NCBI GenBank assembly: GCA_035295225.1
Contig: DATGJI010000055.1
Span: forward strand, 124,001-188,000
From: Candidatus Eremiobacteraceae bacterium
Lineage (GTDB): Bacteria > Vulcanimicrobiota > Vulcanimicrobiia > Eremiobacterales > Eremiobacteraceae
Direction of reading: 5' to 3'
Length of the DNA: 64,000 nt
Shown piece after piece: positions 50,473-59,094 of this stretch (position 1 is the first letter of the stretch; every line of letters starts with the position of its first letter). The position numbers and the translations under genes are program-made. Under the pieces are notes generated by a model that made no database searches, had not been told where the DNA came from, and was given only the letters and a program-made list of their open reading frames with translations.

Positions 50473-50502
50473 AGAAGGGGCCGACGCCAGTCGGCCCCTT
50501 CT
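50473..50502. terminator. Repeat B copy acting as terminator
   Basis: A complete repeat B: GAAGGGGCCGAC (50474-50485), loop GCCA, GTCGGCCCCTTC (50490-50501), with one more A-T pair outside. The 12-13 bp perfect stem stands 20 bases after the stop of the minus-strand gene at 50522 and is followed by TTATCG on that strand. It also lies upstream of the MFS gene and so may insulate it. Confidence 0.75.
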
Positions 50503-50521
50503 GAACAGCGAACTACGGCGG

Positions 50522-51124
50522 TTACGGAGTCGGAAGGCCGTCGAACAGGTGCTTGCGTCCTTGGAAACGCCGGTCGAAATCGGCCGTGAGCGCATCGAGC
50601 GACGTCAATGCGGCGCGCAGGCGATCCGGGTCGGTACCGGCCGTCTCCACGGCCGTCGCGGCGCCGTCGAATTTCGAGACTTCGTTCATGATCGCGGCGT
50701 CGTATTGGTAGATCTGGATGAGCTGAGCATCGCCGATCTGCACGTGGTCGAACACGGCGTTATAACCGTAGTCGGCGAAGCGCATTTGATCCGCGAGACG
50801 CTCGAGCTTGCGGCTGCTCTGATCGATGAGCGCGAGGCTGTCGAGTTTTCCCGAACGCGATAGTGCATCGACGACTCGATCGAGGCGGTCTTTGACCGCG
50901 CTGATATGCTCGCCGATGACGGCGCGCATCTGTTTGTCGGCGATGCGGCGATCTTCTGCAGCCTTGTATCCCGCAAAGCCCGGTATGTGCATCGCGAGAT
51001 TGTTGAGCGCTTCGCCGACGGTCGCCGGATGACCGAGCGGACCAGGTGCGGGAGGCGGCGTGCCGGTCGTCGTCGTTGAGACGGTAGGCGAACCCGGAGG
51101 CAAGGGAACCGGATTGATATCCAT
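50522..51124 (-). CDS. Conserved cytoplasmic protein of unknown function (IPG-GYK helix-rich family)
   Basis: A 200-residue protein. A proline/threonine-rich N-terminus (about 40 residues) precedes MHIPGFAGYKAAEDRRIADK and a set of amphipathic helices (VIGEHISAVKDRLDRVVDAL, SSRKLERLADQMRFADYGYN, DADFDRRF-like end). The IPG.xGYKxxExRRxADxxxR start is one I associate with uncharacterised helical proteins found near SPFH/zinc-ribbon and PspA-like membrane-stress genes; such a gene lies 3 kb away at 46367. No catalytic motif is visible. Confidence 0.68.
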   Translation of the reverse strand: MDINPVPLPPGSPTVSTTTTGTPPPAPGPLGHPATVGEALNNLAMHIPGFAGYKAAEDRRIADKQMRAVIGEHISAVKDRLDRVVDALSRSGKLDSLALIDQSSRKLERLADQMRFADYGYNAVFDHVQIGDAQLIQIYQYDAAIMNEVSKFDGAATAVETAGTDPDRLRAALTSLDALTADFDRRFQGRKHLFDGLPTP

Positions 51125-51249
51125 GATCGACTTTTCGAGCTCCTATCGCTAGTACCAGCTTGCTTTTGCGCGGTCAGGTACGTATATCGAAGTGCGGTCC
51201 TGCTTGTTACACTCGCTGCTCACCGCGGGACGAATGCCTACCGCAACGG

Positions 51250-52317
51250 CTACACGGCGACCTCCATCGCGTCCTCAGTGCCGACCGTCACCGCTGGCCG
51301 CGTCCGCGCCGTCGCGAGCAATTCGCGCACGGAGTCCGCGTCGGGCGTATGATTGATCTGCTCGCGCAGGGCCGACGCACCAGCGATGCCGCGGATGTAC
51401 CACGCCAAATGTTTGCGCATTTGGAACACGCCGGACTTCTCGCCGTACCGCTCGACCATCGCGTCGAGGTGTGCGCGCGCGAAATCGATCCGCTCTTCGA
51501 CGGACGGCGGTCCGGGCAGCGGTTCCCCCGCCATCGCAGCGGCGATACCGCGGATGAGCCATGGGTTGCCGAGCGCGGCTCTGCCGATCATCACCGCGTC
51601 GACGCCGGATTCTTCATAGCAGCGCAGCGCGTCCGCGGCGCTTGCGATGTCGCCGTTGCCGATCACCGGCACGCTCACGGTCTCTTTCAAACGCGTTATG
51701 TACGACCAGTCCGCCGACGGTTTGTAGAATTGTTTGCCGTAGCGCCCGTGGAGCGTGAACGCATCGATGCCGACTGCCTCGGCTCGTTTTGCGATCTCCA
51801 AGTACGTAAAGTTGTCGCGCTCCCAGCCCAGGCGCATCTTCACCGTGACGGGTACGCGCTTGACGGCCTTGCGAACCGCGGCGCAGATCGCGACGGCAAG
51901 ATCGGGATCGCGCAGGATCGCGGCGCCGTCGCCGCCTTTCACGATCTTCGGCGCAGGGCAGCCGAAGTTGATGTCGACGATGTCCGCACCGCACTCCTCG
52001 ACAAAGGCCGCAGCCTGCGCCATCACCGCTGGATCATTGCCGTGGAGCTGCACCGAAGTCGGGCGCTCTTCGGGATAGACGTCGATCATCTCGAGCGTGC
52101 GCTTGTTCATGCGCACGAGCGACTGAGCCGAGACGAACTCGCTCACCGTCAATCCAAAGCCGAACGGTTTGAACAATTTGCGGAAGAGCGCGTTTGTGAC
52201 GCCCGCCATGGGAGCGAGCGCGATCGGCGGCGACATCTCGATGCCGGCAATGCGCAGCGGCGGAGCGGGTTTCATGATATTCGCCGTTTCGGCTTTGACC
52301 ATCTGGCCGCCTGGCAT
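51250..52317 (-). CDS. dusB: tRNA-dihydrouridine synthase (DusB type)
   Basis: A 355-residue protein; the ATG at 52275 (MKPAPPLRIAGIEMS) is an alternative start that removes 14 residues. The TIM-barrel shows PPIALAPMAGVTNALFRKLF, the catalytic cysteine in DINFGCPAPKIVKGGDGAAI, VTVKMRLGWERDN and VIGNGDIASAADALRCYEES with MIGRAALGNPWLI for FMN binding. The C-terminal helical domain is present. It reduces uridines in the tRNA D-loop. Divergent from the M20 gene. Confidence 0.95.
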   Translation of the reverse strand: MPGGQMVKAETANIMKPAPPLRIAGIEMSPPIALAPMAGVTNALFRKLFKPFGFGLTVSEFVSAQSLVRMNKRTLEMIDVYPEERPTSVQLHGNDPAVMAQAAAFVEECGADIVDINFGCPAPKIVKGGDGAAILRDPDLAVAICAAVRKAVKRVPVTVKMRLGWERDNFTYLEIAKRAEAVGIDAFTLHGRYGKQFYKPSADWSYITRLKETVSVPVIGNGDIASAADALRCYEESGVDAVMIGRAALGNPWLIRGIAAAMAGEPLPGPPSVEERIDFARAHLDAMVERYGEKSGVFQMRKHLAWYIRGIAGASALREQINHTPDADSVRELLATARTRPAVTVGTEDAMEVAV

Positions 52318-52376
52318 GATGCGCGCCGGGCGACTGCGAAGTTGCGCTGCCTTGAGGGCACGGAAAGGATAACGTG

Positions 52377-53561
52377 ATGCCGAGCGACGTGCTCGACGTA
52401 CCCGCGCGTCTGATGGATGACGTCGTCTCGGTGCGCCGCGATCTCCACATGCATCCCGAGTTGGGATTCGAAGAAGTTCGGACCGCGGGCATCGTCGCCG
52501 AGCGGCTCAAGGCGCTCGGATACGAAGTCCGGACCGGCATCGGTCGGACCGGCGTGGTCGGTATACTTCGCACGCGCAAACCAGGGCGCACGATCTTGCT
52601 GCGCGCGGACATGGACGGTCTGCCGGTGGAAGAGCGAAGCGAGGTGGGCTTTGCTTCCGTCAATCGCGGAACCATGCACGCCTGCGGCCACGACGGACAC
52701 GTGGCGATACTGCTGGGCGCGGCCGAGATGATCATGGAACGCCGCGATCTTTTGTGCGGCACGATCGTGCTCTGCTTCCAGCCGGCTGAAGAAGGCCGCG
52801 GCGGCGCGAAGGCGATGATCGAAGACGGCGTGCTTGCCGACCCGCATATCGAACGCGTCTACGGTCTCCATCTTGCTTCCTTATATCCGGTGGGAGTCGT
52901 CGCTGTGAAACCGGGTCCGGCGATGGCGTCGAGCGATTCGATCGAGATCACGATTCACGGGCGCGGAGGTCATGGTGCTGCACCGCACCAGACGGTGGAC
53001 CCGGTCTTGACCGCCGCGCAATTCGTCACGAGCGTTCAATCGATTGTCAGCCGGAGCGTGGATCCGATCCAGCCAGCGGTGGTGACGATCGGCGCGATCA
53101 ACGGCGGCACCATTCACAACGTCATCCCCGATAATGTCAGACTGTTGGGCACCGTAAGGGCTTTTGACGCCGACGTTCGCGCTCAGATGAAGCCGAAGAT
53201 CGAACGCGTCCTCAAGGGCTGCTGCGAGGGCGCCGGGGCCACGTACGACTACGAGTACCTGTGGCGCTATCCCGTCACCGTCAACGACGCGACGGAGGCC
53301 GCATACATCCGCGATCTTGCAGCGCGCACGTTAGGCGAATCGAGATCCGTGCCGTTCGAGCCGACGATGGGCGCTGAGGATTTCTCGTTCATGCTCGAGC
53401 AGCGGCCCGGCTGCTTCTTCTTCCTCGGATCGCAAAGCGGACCCGAAACGGCGGTCGCTCACCATAATGCGCGTTTCGCGATCGACGAACGCTGCCTCGA
53501 AGCCGGCGTGCGCATGATGACGGCGATCGCCTTGGATGCGCCGCAGATCAAGCCTGAGTGA
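52377..53561 (+). CDS. M20 family metallo-amidohydrolase
   Basis: A 394-residue protein from the ATG at 52377 with GGAAAGGA seven bases upstream. The IAA-amino-acid hydrolase/aminoacylase/carboxypeptidase pattern is complete: RRDLHMHPELGFEE, LLRADMDGLPVEE, HACGHDGHVAILLGAA, QPAEEGRGGAKAMIEDG, the dimerisation loop GRGGHGAAPHQTVDP, MGAEDFSFMLEQRPG and the last His in HNARFAIDE. It splits N-acyl amino acids or short peptides in the cytoplasm. Its stop overlaps the next gene by four bases (GTGA). Confidence 0.94.
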   Translation: MPSDVLDVPARLMDDVVSVRRDLHMHPELGFEEVRTAGIVAERLKALGYEVRTGIGRTGVVGILRTRKPGRTILLRADMDGLPVEERSEVGFASVNRGTMHACGHDGHVAILLGAAEMIMERRDLLCGTIVLCFQPAEEGRGGAKAMIEDGVLADPHIERVYGLHLASLYPVGVVAVKPGPAMASSDSIEITIHGRGGHGAAPHQTVDPVLTAAQFVTSVQSIVSRSVDPIQPAVVTIGAINGGTIHNVIPDNVRLLGTVRAFDADVRAQMKPKIERVLKGCCEGAGATYDYEYLWRYPVTVNDATEAAYIRDLAARTLGESRSVPFEPTMGAEDFSFMLEQRPGCFFFLGSQSGPETAVAHHNARFAIDERCLEAGVRMMTAIALDAPQIKPE

Positions 53562-54124
53562 AGACATTCTGGCGCTGGGTCGGGACCCTGTTCTTTTTTT
53601 TCGCGTTCGTATTTTTGACTGTGGCGGGGATCGGCACGACCATTCCCATCTGGCATTCGACCAAGTGCGCGGCCGACATCGCTGCGCCGTCCGACGCCCT
53701 CTTCGGCGCTATCGCAGACGACGGATCGTCTGCGTCATGGCGGCCGGAGCTACGGAGCGTCACGCTCGTCTCGGGTTCCGGACCCACCACGGTTTGGCGC
53801 GAGACATACAAGAGCGGCCAGGAACTGACCCTGTACACGAACAGGTTGGGTTACGCCTCAGGTAGACAGCTAGTCCGCGACATCCCGTTCGATCCTCGAC
53901 TCGGATTCGACGGCAACTGGGTATTTAATGTGGGCAAATCCGGACAACGCGGCGAAAACAAAACGCGAGTCGCGATCAACGAACAAGGCCACATTTACAA
54001 TCCGGTGTTCAGGTTTCTGACGAAGTACGTGTTCGGCTACTCCGGTTCGATTCGCACGTACCTCACGGATCTCGGTGCGAAGTTCGGTGAGAAGCCGGCC
54101 GTAGCGTGCATCTCATCCCCATAA
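53558..54124 (+). CDS. Membrane-anchored SRPBCC-like protein
   Basis: A 188-residue protein with a GTG start overlapping the M20 stop. An N-terminal anchor (FWRWVGTLFFFFAFVFLTVA) precedes a domain with CAADIAAPSDALFGAIADDG, SWRPELRSVTLVSGSGPTTV and, at the end, YVFGYSGSIRTYLTDLGAKF, the layout of a polyketide-cyclase/SRPBCC fold (an N-terminal beta-strand beginning with the AP residues and a C-terminal helix). It faces either the periplasm or cytoplasm depending on anchor direction. The role is unknown; it is translationally coupled to the amidohydrolase. Confidence 0.72.
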   Translation: MKTFWRWVGTLFFFFAFVFLTVAGIGTTIPIWHSTKCAADIAAPSDALFGAIADDGSSASWRPELRSVTLVSGSGPTTVWRETYKSGQELTLYTNRLGYASGRQLVRDIPFDPRLGFDGNWVFNVGKSGQRGENKTRVAINEQGHIYNPVFRFLTKYVFGYSGSIRTYLTDLGAKFGEKPAVACISSP

Positions 54125-54131
54125 CGTAGTG

Positions 54132-55559
54132 CTACCAGCGTGAAATGACCATCTTCTTGCGCGTGTAAAATTCCACAGCGTCCTGACCTTGCATGTGCAG
54201 GTCGCCGTAGAACGAGCCCTTCCAGCCCGAAAACGGATAGAAGCCGAACGGCTGCGCCGTGCCGACGTTGACGCCGACCATGCCGGCCTGCACCGTATCG
54301 CGAAAGCGCCGCGCCGACGCGCCGCTGGATGTGAAGATCGCCGACATGTTGCCGTATGCCGATGTGTTGGCGAGCGCGATCGCCTCGTCGAGCGAATCGG
54401 CATACGCGACCGAGAGAACGGGGCCGAAGATCTCATCGCGTCCGGCCGCCATCTCGTGGGTGACGCCATCGAGAACCGTCGGTCCCACGAAGTAACCGGG
54501 CTGCTGGACGTAGCCGCGGCCGTCCACCGGAATGCGCGCGCCGTCTGAGACGCCTTTGGCGATGTGGTCCAGGACGCGGGTGCGGTGCTCGTCGCGGATG
54601 AGCGGGCCGATGTCCACGCCTTCGCGATCGCCCGGACCCACGACAAGTTTTTCCGCGCTTTCCGTCAACGCCGCAAGAAGCGGCTTGCCGGAAGAACCGA
54701 TGGCCACAGCGACGCTGCCCGCAAGACATCGCTCTCCCGCGTTGCCGAACGCCGAGTTCAATATGGACGGAATCGCGCTTGCGATGTCCGCATCCGGCAT
54801 CACGAAGATGTGGTTCTTCGCGCCGCCGGCCGACTGCACGCGCTTGCCGGTTCGCGCCGCTTCGCGGTACACGTGCGATGCGACGGCTTCGGATCCGACG
54901 AACGAAACGGCGGCAACTCTGTCGTGCGTGATCAGCGCGTTGACGCATTCGGACGTGCCATGAACGACGTTGAGCACGCCGTCAGGAAAGCCGGCCTGCG
55001 AGAAGAGTTCCGCTAGACGTACGGCGCCGAGAGGCGTCCGTTCCGACGGCTTGAGCACAAACGTGTTGCCGCACACCACCGCGAGCGGAAACATCCACAG
55101 TGGAATCATCACCGGAAAATTGAACGGCGTGATCCCCGCGACGACGCCGACCGGATAGCGATAGCAGTCCTGATCCACGCCGGCGCCGACTTCGCGCAAC
55201 GTTCGGCCCTGCAAAATCGTCGTCGCCGCGCAGGCAAAATCCACGACTTCGATGCCGCGCCGAACTTCGCCGCGCGCTTCGGCAAGCGTCTTGCCGTGAT
55301 GCCGCGTGATGATGGCGGCAAGTTCGTCCACATGCTTTTCGAGCAGTGCTTTGTAGGCGAACATCAGCCGCTGGCGGTCCATGACCGTCGTGCGGCTCCA
55401 ATCTTCGAATGCTGCTGCAGCCGCAGCGACCGCGCGATCCACGTCCGCGCCGGTGCTCAAAGGCACCCGTTCGATCTCCTCGGCCGTGGCGGGATTAAAG
55501 ACCGGCAACGTCTCTCGCTGCAAGCGCTCCCACTTCGCACCGATCAATACAGGGATCAC
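54132..55559 (-). CDS. CoA-acylating methylmalonate-semialdehyde dehydrogenase family protein
   Basis: A 475-residue aldehyde dehydrogenase. Signatures of the MmsA/IolA subfamily: NPATAEEIERVPLSTGADVD, GVVAGITPFNFPVMIPLWMF, SFVGSEAVASHVYREAARTG, GAKNHIFVMPDADI and the catalytic cysteine in AGERCLAGSVAVAIG, with GCDGARI-like and FYTRKKMVISRW ends. MmsA enzymes oxidise malonate or methylmalonate semialdehyde to acetyl- or propionyl-CoA, using CoA. Here it is last in the pantothenate/CoA run, overlapping the FMN reductase gene by four bases, so it may also be a beta-alanine-linked semialdehyde enzyme. Confidence 0.9.
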   Translation of the reverse strand: MIPVLIGAKWERLQRETLPVFNPATAEEIERVPLSTGADVDRAVAAAAAAFEDWSRTTVMDRQRLMFAYKALLEKHVDELAAIITRHHGKTLAEARGEVRRGIEVVDFACAATTILQGRTLREVGAGVDQDCYRYPVGVVAGITPFNFPVMIPLWMFPLAVVCGNTFVLKPSERTPLGAVRLAELFSQAGFPDGVLNVVHGTSECVNALITHDRVAAVSFVGSEAVASHVYREAARTGKRVQSAGGAKNHIFVMPDADIASAIPSILNSAFGNAGERCLAGSVAVAIGSSGKPLLAALTESAEKLVVGPGDREGVDIGPLIRDEHRTRVLDHIAKGVSDGARIPVDGRGYVQQPGYFVGPTVLDGVTHEMAAGRDEIFGPVLSVAYADSLDEAIALANTSAYGNMSAIFTSSGASARRFRDTVQAGMVGVNVGTAQPFGFYPFSGWKGSFYGDLHMQGQDAVEFYTRKKMVISRW

Positions 55560-56140
55560 GAAGGGGCGCTTTGCCCTTTGCCCGGGTTCAGCCGGCGCGC
55601 AAATGCGGCCAGCGCTTCGAGCAGCGCGACGACGCGCTGCTTCGTCTCCTCGTCCGTCAGGTCGCCGTTCTCGTCGAATTTGGTCCGAGCCCGCATTATG
55701 TAGAGTTCGGGTTCGTTGAGCACGTGCATGTTATTTTCGACGGCGACCTGCCGCAGGTGAAGCTGACAGCGCACCGTACCGAATTGGCCTGGCGACGCGC
55801 CCATGAGCGCGGTGGGCTTATCGTCGAGCACGCCGTCGGTTCGAGACGCCCAGTCCAAGACGTTTTTTGTGACGGCCGGCATCGAATAATTGTATTCCGG
55901 CGATACGACGAGCAGCGCGTCGGCATCTTTGATCGCATCGCACAAGCGCTTCACGGGCGGGAGCGGATTCGTCTCGCTCTCCAGATCCGCGTTGAAAAGC
56001 GGTACGTCGTCGATGTCGATGACGCGGATCTCGACATCCGCGGGCGCAAGCGCGACAACGGCGCGCAGCAAACCTCGATTGAACGATTTCTTGCGCAGCG
56101 AACCGGCGAACGCCGCGATGGAGACTTTCTGTGAACTCAT
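55556..56140 (-). CDS. NAD(P)H-dependent FMN reductase family protein
   Basis: A 194-residue flavodoxin-like protein with the reductase signature IAAFAGSLRKKSFNRGLLRA, DVPLFNADLE and ALLVVSPEYNYSMPAVTKNVLDWAS. This group (SsuE/ChrR/YieF-like) reduces FMN or quinones in the cytoplasm. It overlaps coaX and the dehydrogenase gene by four bases each; the upstream overlap exists because coaX has been extended through a repeat B copy. Confidence 0.92.
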   Translation of the reverse strand: MSSQKVSIAAFAGSLRKKSFNRGLLRAVVALAPADVEIRVIDIDDVPLFNADLESETNPLPPVKRLCDAIKDADALLVVSPEYNYSMPAVTKNVLDWASRTDGVLDDKPTALMGASPGQFGTVRCQLHLRQVAVENNMHVLNEPELYIMRARTKFDENGDLTDEETKQRVVALLEALAAFARRLNPGKGQSAPS

Positions 56141-56985
56141 TCAGTTCTTTCCAAAGCTTTCGCATGGTTGGGCCGACTAGCGTCGGCCCCTTCAGAAGCC
56201 CGTTGAGAAGATCCGGTTGTAGCCCAGATGTAGAGACCGTGGAGGCTCAGGCTTTCATCCACGTGGTCGATGCACTTCGTGTTCGTCGCGACGAGCTCTG
56301 CCAGCCCGCCGGTCGCGATGACCGTCGGCTTGCCGCCGAGCTCGGCGGCGATCTTCGCGACGAGGTACTCCGTCTGTCCGACAAAGCCGAAGATGATGCC
56401 CGACTGCAGCGCCGACGAAGTGTCCGTGCCGAGCGCAGCGGCCGGCCGTACGAGCGGAACGCTCATCAATTTCGCCGCTCGCGCGACGAGCGCGTCGACC
56501 GAGACCTCGATGCCGGCCGCTATCGCAGCGCCCGCAAAAGCGCCGTTCGAATCCACCCCTGAGTACGTCGTCGCGGTGCCGAAGCCGACCACGATGTGCG
56601 GCGCGCCGTATTTGCGCAGCGCGGCTATCGCATTGGCGATGAGATCGGCGCCGAGCTCGGCGGGGCGCTGCGTTCGCACCGGCACGATAGACTGCCGCGC
56701 CGCCGAGATGAACTCCGCGCGGCAGTGGAAATAGCTTTGGGCCACGCCGGAAACCGCGCGATAGAGCTCGGGCACGACGCTCGCGACCACGACACGTTCG
56801 ACCACAGACGGCTGCACGCCGCGCACGGCAAGCATGCCGTACACGAGTGCGGCGAGTTCGTCGCCCGTCTGACGCGGATCGGTGACGGAGCGCCACGTGT
56901 GAGCAAGCGCGCCCGCGTGCTCGCCTTCGCTCTCGAAGAGGCCGAACTTGATATTCGAGTTCCCGATGTCGAGCGTGAGCAGCAC
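56137..56985 (-). CDS. coaX: Type III pantothenate kinase with repeat-encoded C-terminal extension
   Basis: A 282-residue protein (typical 255-260) with a GTG start. It has the ASKHA-type features of CoaX: LLTLDIGNSNIKFGLFE, WRSVTDPRQTGDEL, AELGADLIANAIAALRKYG, VVGFGTATTYSGVDSNG (catalytic Asp in the ADL block) and IATGGLAELVA, with LSLHGLYI near the end. It phosphorylates pantothenate, the first committed step of CoA synthesis, and is insensitive to CoA feedback. Residues 265-272 (EGADASRP) are encoded by a repeat B copy, and the extension continues to the stop, overlapping the next gene. Confidence 0.95.
   Translation of the reverse strand: MLLTLDIGNSNIKFGLFESEGEHAGALAHTWRSVTDPRQTGDELAALVYGMLAVRGVQPSVVERVVVASVVPELYRAVSGVAQSYFHCRAEFISAARQSIVPVRTQRPAELGADLIANAIAALRKYGAPHIVVGFGTATTYSGVDSNGAFAGAAIAAGIEVSVDALVARAAKLMSVPLVRPAAALGTDTSSALQSGIIFGFVGQTEYLVAKIAAELGGKPTVIATGGLAELVATNTKCIDHVDESLSLHGLYIWATTGSSQRASEGADASRPNHAKALERTE
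56170..56198. repeat. Repeat B copy inside the coaX coding region
   Basis: A repeat B unit (GGGCCGAC, TAGC, GTCGGCCCC, TTCAGAAG) read through in frame by coaX on the minus strand. The other copies lie between genes or only overlap a stop codon; this one is fully translated. Confidence 0.9.
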
Positions 56986-56988
56986 GGA

Positions 56989-58212
56989 TCAGCCGCGACG
57001 CCGAAGAGCGACGATGCGATCGAGGATCGTTCCCGCGACGTCCGCCTTTGACGCGCGCGGCACGTCCTGCTCGCCGCCCGGCCAAAAAATCCTTACTTCG
57101 TTCTCCGTAGAGGCAAACGCACCGCCGTTGCGTCCGATGCGGTTCACGACGATGCAATCCAACTTTTTGCGAGCAAGCTTCTCGCGCGCGTTGTTCTCGA
57201 GATCGTCTGTCTCGGCGGCGAATCCGACGACGAAGCAGCCCGGCGGCCGCCGTTGCGCGACGTCGGCGATGACATCCGGATTCGACGCGAGCTCCACATG
57301 CAGGTCTGCGTCGCGCTTTTTCGCCTTTTCCGCTGATTCGATCGCCGGCCGGAAATCCGCCACAGCCGCGGCGCCGATGAACAACGACGAATCGGGCAAG
57401 CTTTCGAGGACTGCCGCATGCATCTCGCGCGCCGAGACGACGCGCACGATCCGTACCTCCGGCGGAACGCGGATCTCCGTCGGCCCGCTCACAAGCGTGA
57501 CGGCAGCGCCGCGTCGGCGCGCTTCATCCGCAAGCGCGTATCCCATCCTGCCGGTGGAGGAATTGGACAGGAAGCGCGCCGGGTCGAGGAACTCGCGCGT
57601 CGGCCCGGCCGTGATCAGCACGCGCTCCCCCGTCATGCTCGCGCCGCGCCCGAGGACGCGAATCGCGGCGCGTACTATCGCATCTTCATCCGCGAGGCGA
57701 CCGTCGCCGAACTCGCCGCACGCCAAGAATCCGGCGGCCGGCATGACGAACTCCACGCCTCGCTTGGCAAGAGTCGCAAGATTATTCTGGGTGGCCTCGG
57801 CCTCGAGCATGGCCGTGTTCATCGCGTGTGCCACAAGGATGGGATTGCGCGTCGCGAGCGCGCACGTCGTGAGCAGATTGTCGGCGATGCCGTGGGCAAG
57901 CTTGGCCAGCGTGTTCGCCGTGGCATTGAGGACGAGGAAGAGTTCCGATTTGCGCACCAGCGTGATGTGAGCGACCTGCCACGCCGTCCCCGCGTCGAAC
58001 ATCTCAGTGTGGACATCATTGCCGGAGACGGCCTGAAACGTAAGCGGCGTGACGAACTTGCGCGCCGGGTCGGTCAGGATCACGTGGACGTCGGCGCCCG
58101 CCTGGCGCAGCTTGCTGACCACTCCAGCGCATTTGTAAGCGGCGATACCGCCGCAAACGCCGACGAGGATGGTCCGGCCGGCGAGGCTGGTTTTTTTTTC
58201 AGGTGTGCTCAT
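56989..58212 (-). CDS. coaBC: Bifunctional phosphopantothenoylcysteine decarboxylase/phosphopantothenate-cysteine ligase
   Basis: A 407-residue protein with both halves. CoaC (1-190): GRTILVGVCGGIAAYKCAGV, catalytic His in WQVAHITLVR, PAMNTAM-like HAMNTAMLEAEA and the cysteine AAGFLACGEFGDGRLAD. CoaB (200-407): VLITAGPTREFLDPARFLSN, SSTGRMGYALADEARRRGA, AAAVADFRP and CFVVGFAAETDDLENNAREK with LDCIVVNRIG. It makes 4'-phosphopantetheine from phosphopantothenate, CTP and cysteine. It follows panC by 42 bases and precedes coaX by three. Confidence 0.97.
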   Translation of the reverse strand: MSTPEKKTSLAGRTILVGVCGGIAAYKCAGVVSKLRQAGADVHVILTDPARKFVTPLTFQAVSGNDVHTEMFDAGTAWQVAHITLVRKSELFLVLNATANTLAKLAHGIADNLLTTCALATRNPILVAHAMNTAMLEAEATQNNLATLAKRGVEFVMPAAGFLACGEFGDGRLADEDAIVRAAIRVLGRGASMTGERVLITAGPTREFLDPARFLSNSSTGRMGYALADEARRRGAAVTLVSGPTEIRVPPEVRIVRVVSAREMHAAVLESLPDSSLFIGAAAVADFRPAIESAEKAKKRDADLHVELASNPDVIADVAQRRPPGCFVVGFAAETDDLENNAREKLARKKLDCIVVNRIGRNGGAFASTENEVRIFWPGGEQDVPRASKADVAGTILDRIVALRRRG

Positions 58213-58254
58213 GGGTGGGTGCGGTTGCTTAGTCGGCCCATCAGACCGGCCCTC

Positions 58255-59091
58255 CTACGGCGTACGCACTTCCATGTTATCGATGAGACGCGTCGCACCG
58301 CAGTAGGCTGCACCGACGACAAGCAGCTCCGCGCCGGCGGGCGCGAACTCAAGCGGTTCGAATGCGCCGGAATCCACGACCGCCACGTAGTCGTTTCGCA
58401 GCGGCGCCAAATCGGGGAGCGATTCGCGGATGAGCGCGGCGATGTCGCGCCGTCCGTCGCGAAGACCATCTGCGATCGTACGAAGAACGCGCGAGAGCCG
58501 CACCGCTTCGCGGCGCTCCTCATCGCTTAGATAGGCATTGCGCGATGAGAGTGCGAGACCGTCGGAGTCGCGCACGATCGGGCACTGGACGATCTCGACC
58601 GGCAGATCCATCTCGGCTGTCATGCGACGCACAACGGCAAGCTGCTGTGCGTCCTTCTGACCGAAGTACGCGCGTTGCGGCCTGATGACATCGAAGAGTT
58701 TGTGCACGATGGTGGCCACGCCGCGAAAATGACCGGGGCGGCGCTCGCCTTCCAGATGAGCGGCGATCGCGCCGACCTCCACAGCCGTTGGCGCGTTAGC
58801 TCCGACGAGTTCTTCGTCCGATGGTGCGAACAAAAGATCCGCGCCCGCAGCTTCCAACAGAGCGGCATCGCGTTCGAACGTGCGCGGATAGCGCGAGAAA
58901 TCTTCGCCGGGCGCGAACTGCAACGGGTTGACGTAGAGCGAAACAACGACGGATTCGCATTCGGCGCGCGCGCGCTCCACAAGCGACGTGTGGCCGGCGT
59001 GCAGCGCACCCATCGTGGGCACGAACCCGACTGGCGCGCGCAAATCGGCGCGCTCGGCGCGCGCCTGCGCGACGGAACGAGCGACCTTCAC
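58255..59091 (-). CDS. panC: Pantothenate synthetase
   Basis: A 278-residue protein with a GTG start three bases after panB. Motifs: VGFVPTMGALHAGHTSLVER (the HxGH nucleotide-binding signature), SLYVNPLQFAPGEDFSRYPR, FRGVATIVHKLFDVIRPQRA, YFGQKDAQQLAVVRRM and SSRNAYLSDEERREAV. It condenses pantoate and beta-alanine with ATP. Normal length. Confidence 0.97.
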   Translation of the reverse strand: MKVARSVAQARAERADLRAPVGFVPTMGALHAGHTSLVERARAECESVVVSLYVNPLQFAPGEDFSRYPRTFERDAALLEAAGADLLFAPSDEELVGANAPTAVEVGAIAAHLEGERRPGHFRGVATIVHKLFDVIRPQRAYFGQKDAQQLAVVRRMTAEMDLPVEIVQCPIVRDSDGLALSSRNAYLSDEERREAVRLSRVLRTIADGLRDGRRDIAALIRESLPDLAPLRNDYVAVVDSGAFEPLEFAPAGAELLVVGAAYCGATRLIDNMEVRTP

Positions 59092-59094
59092 GCG

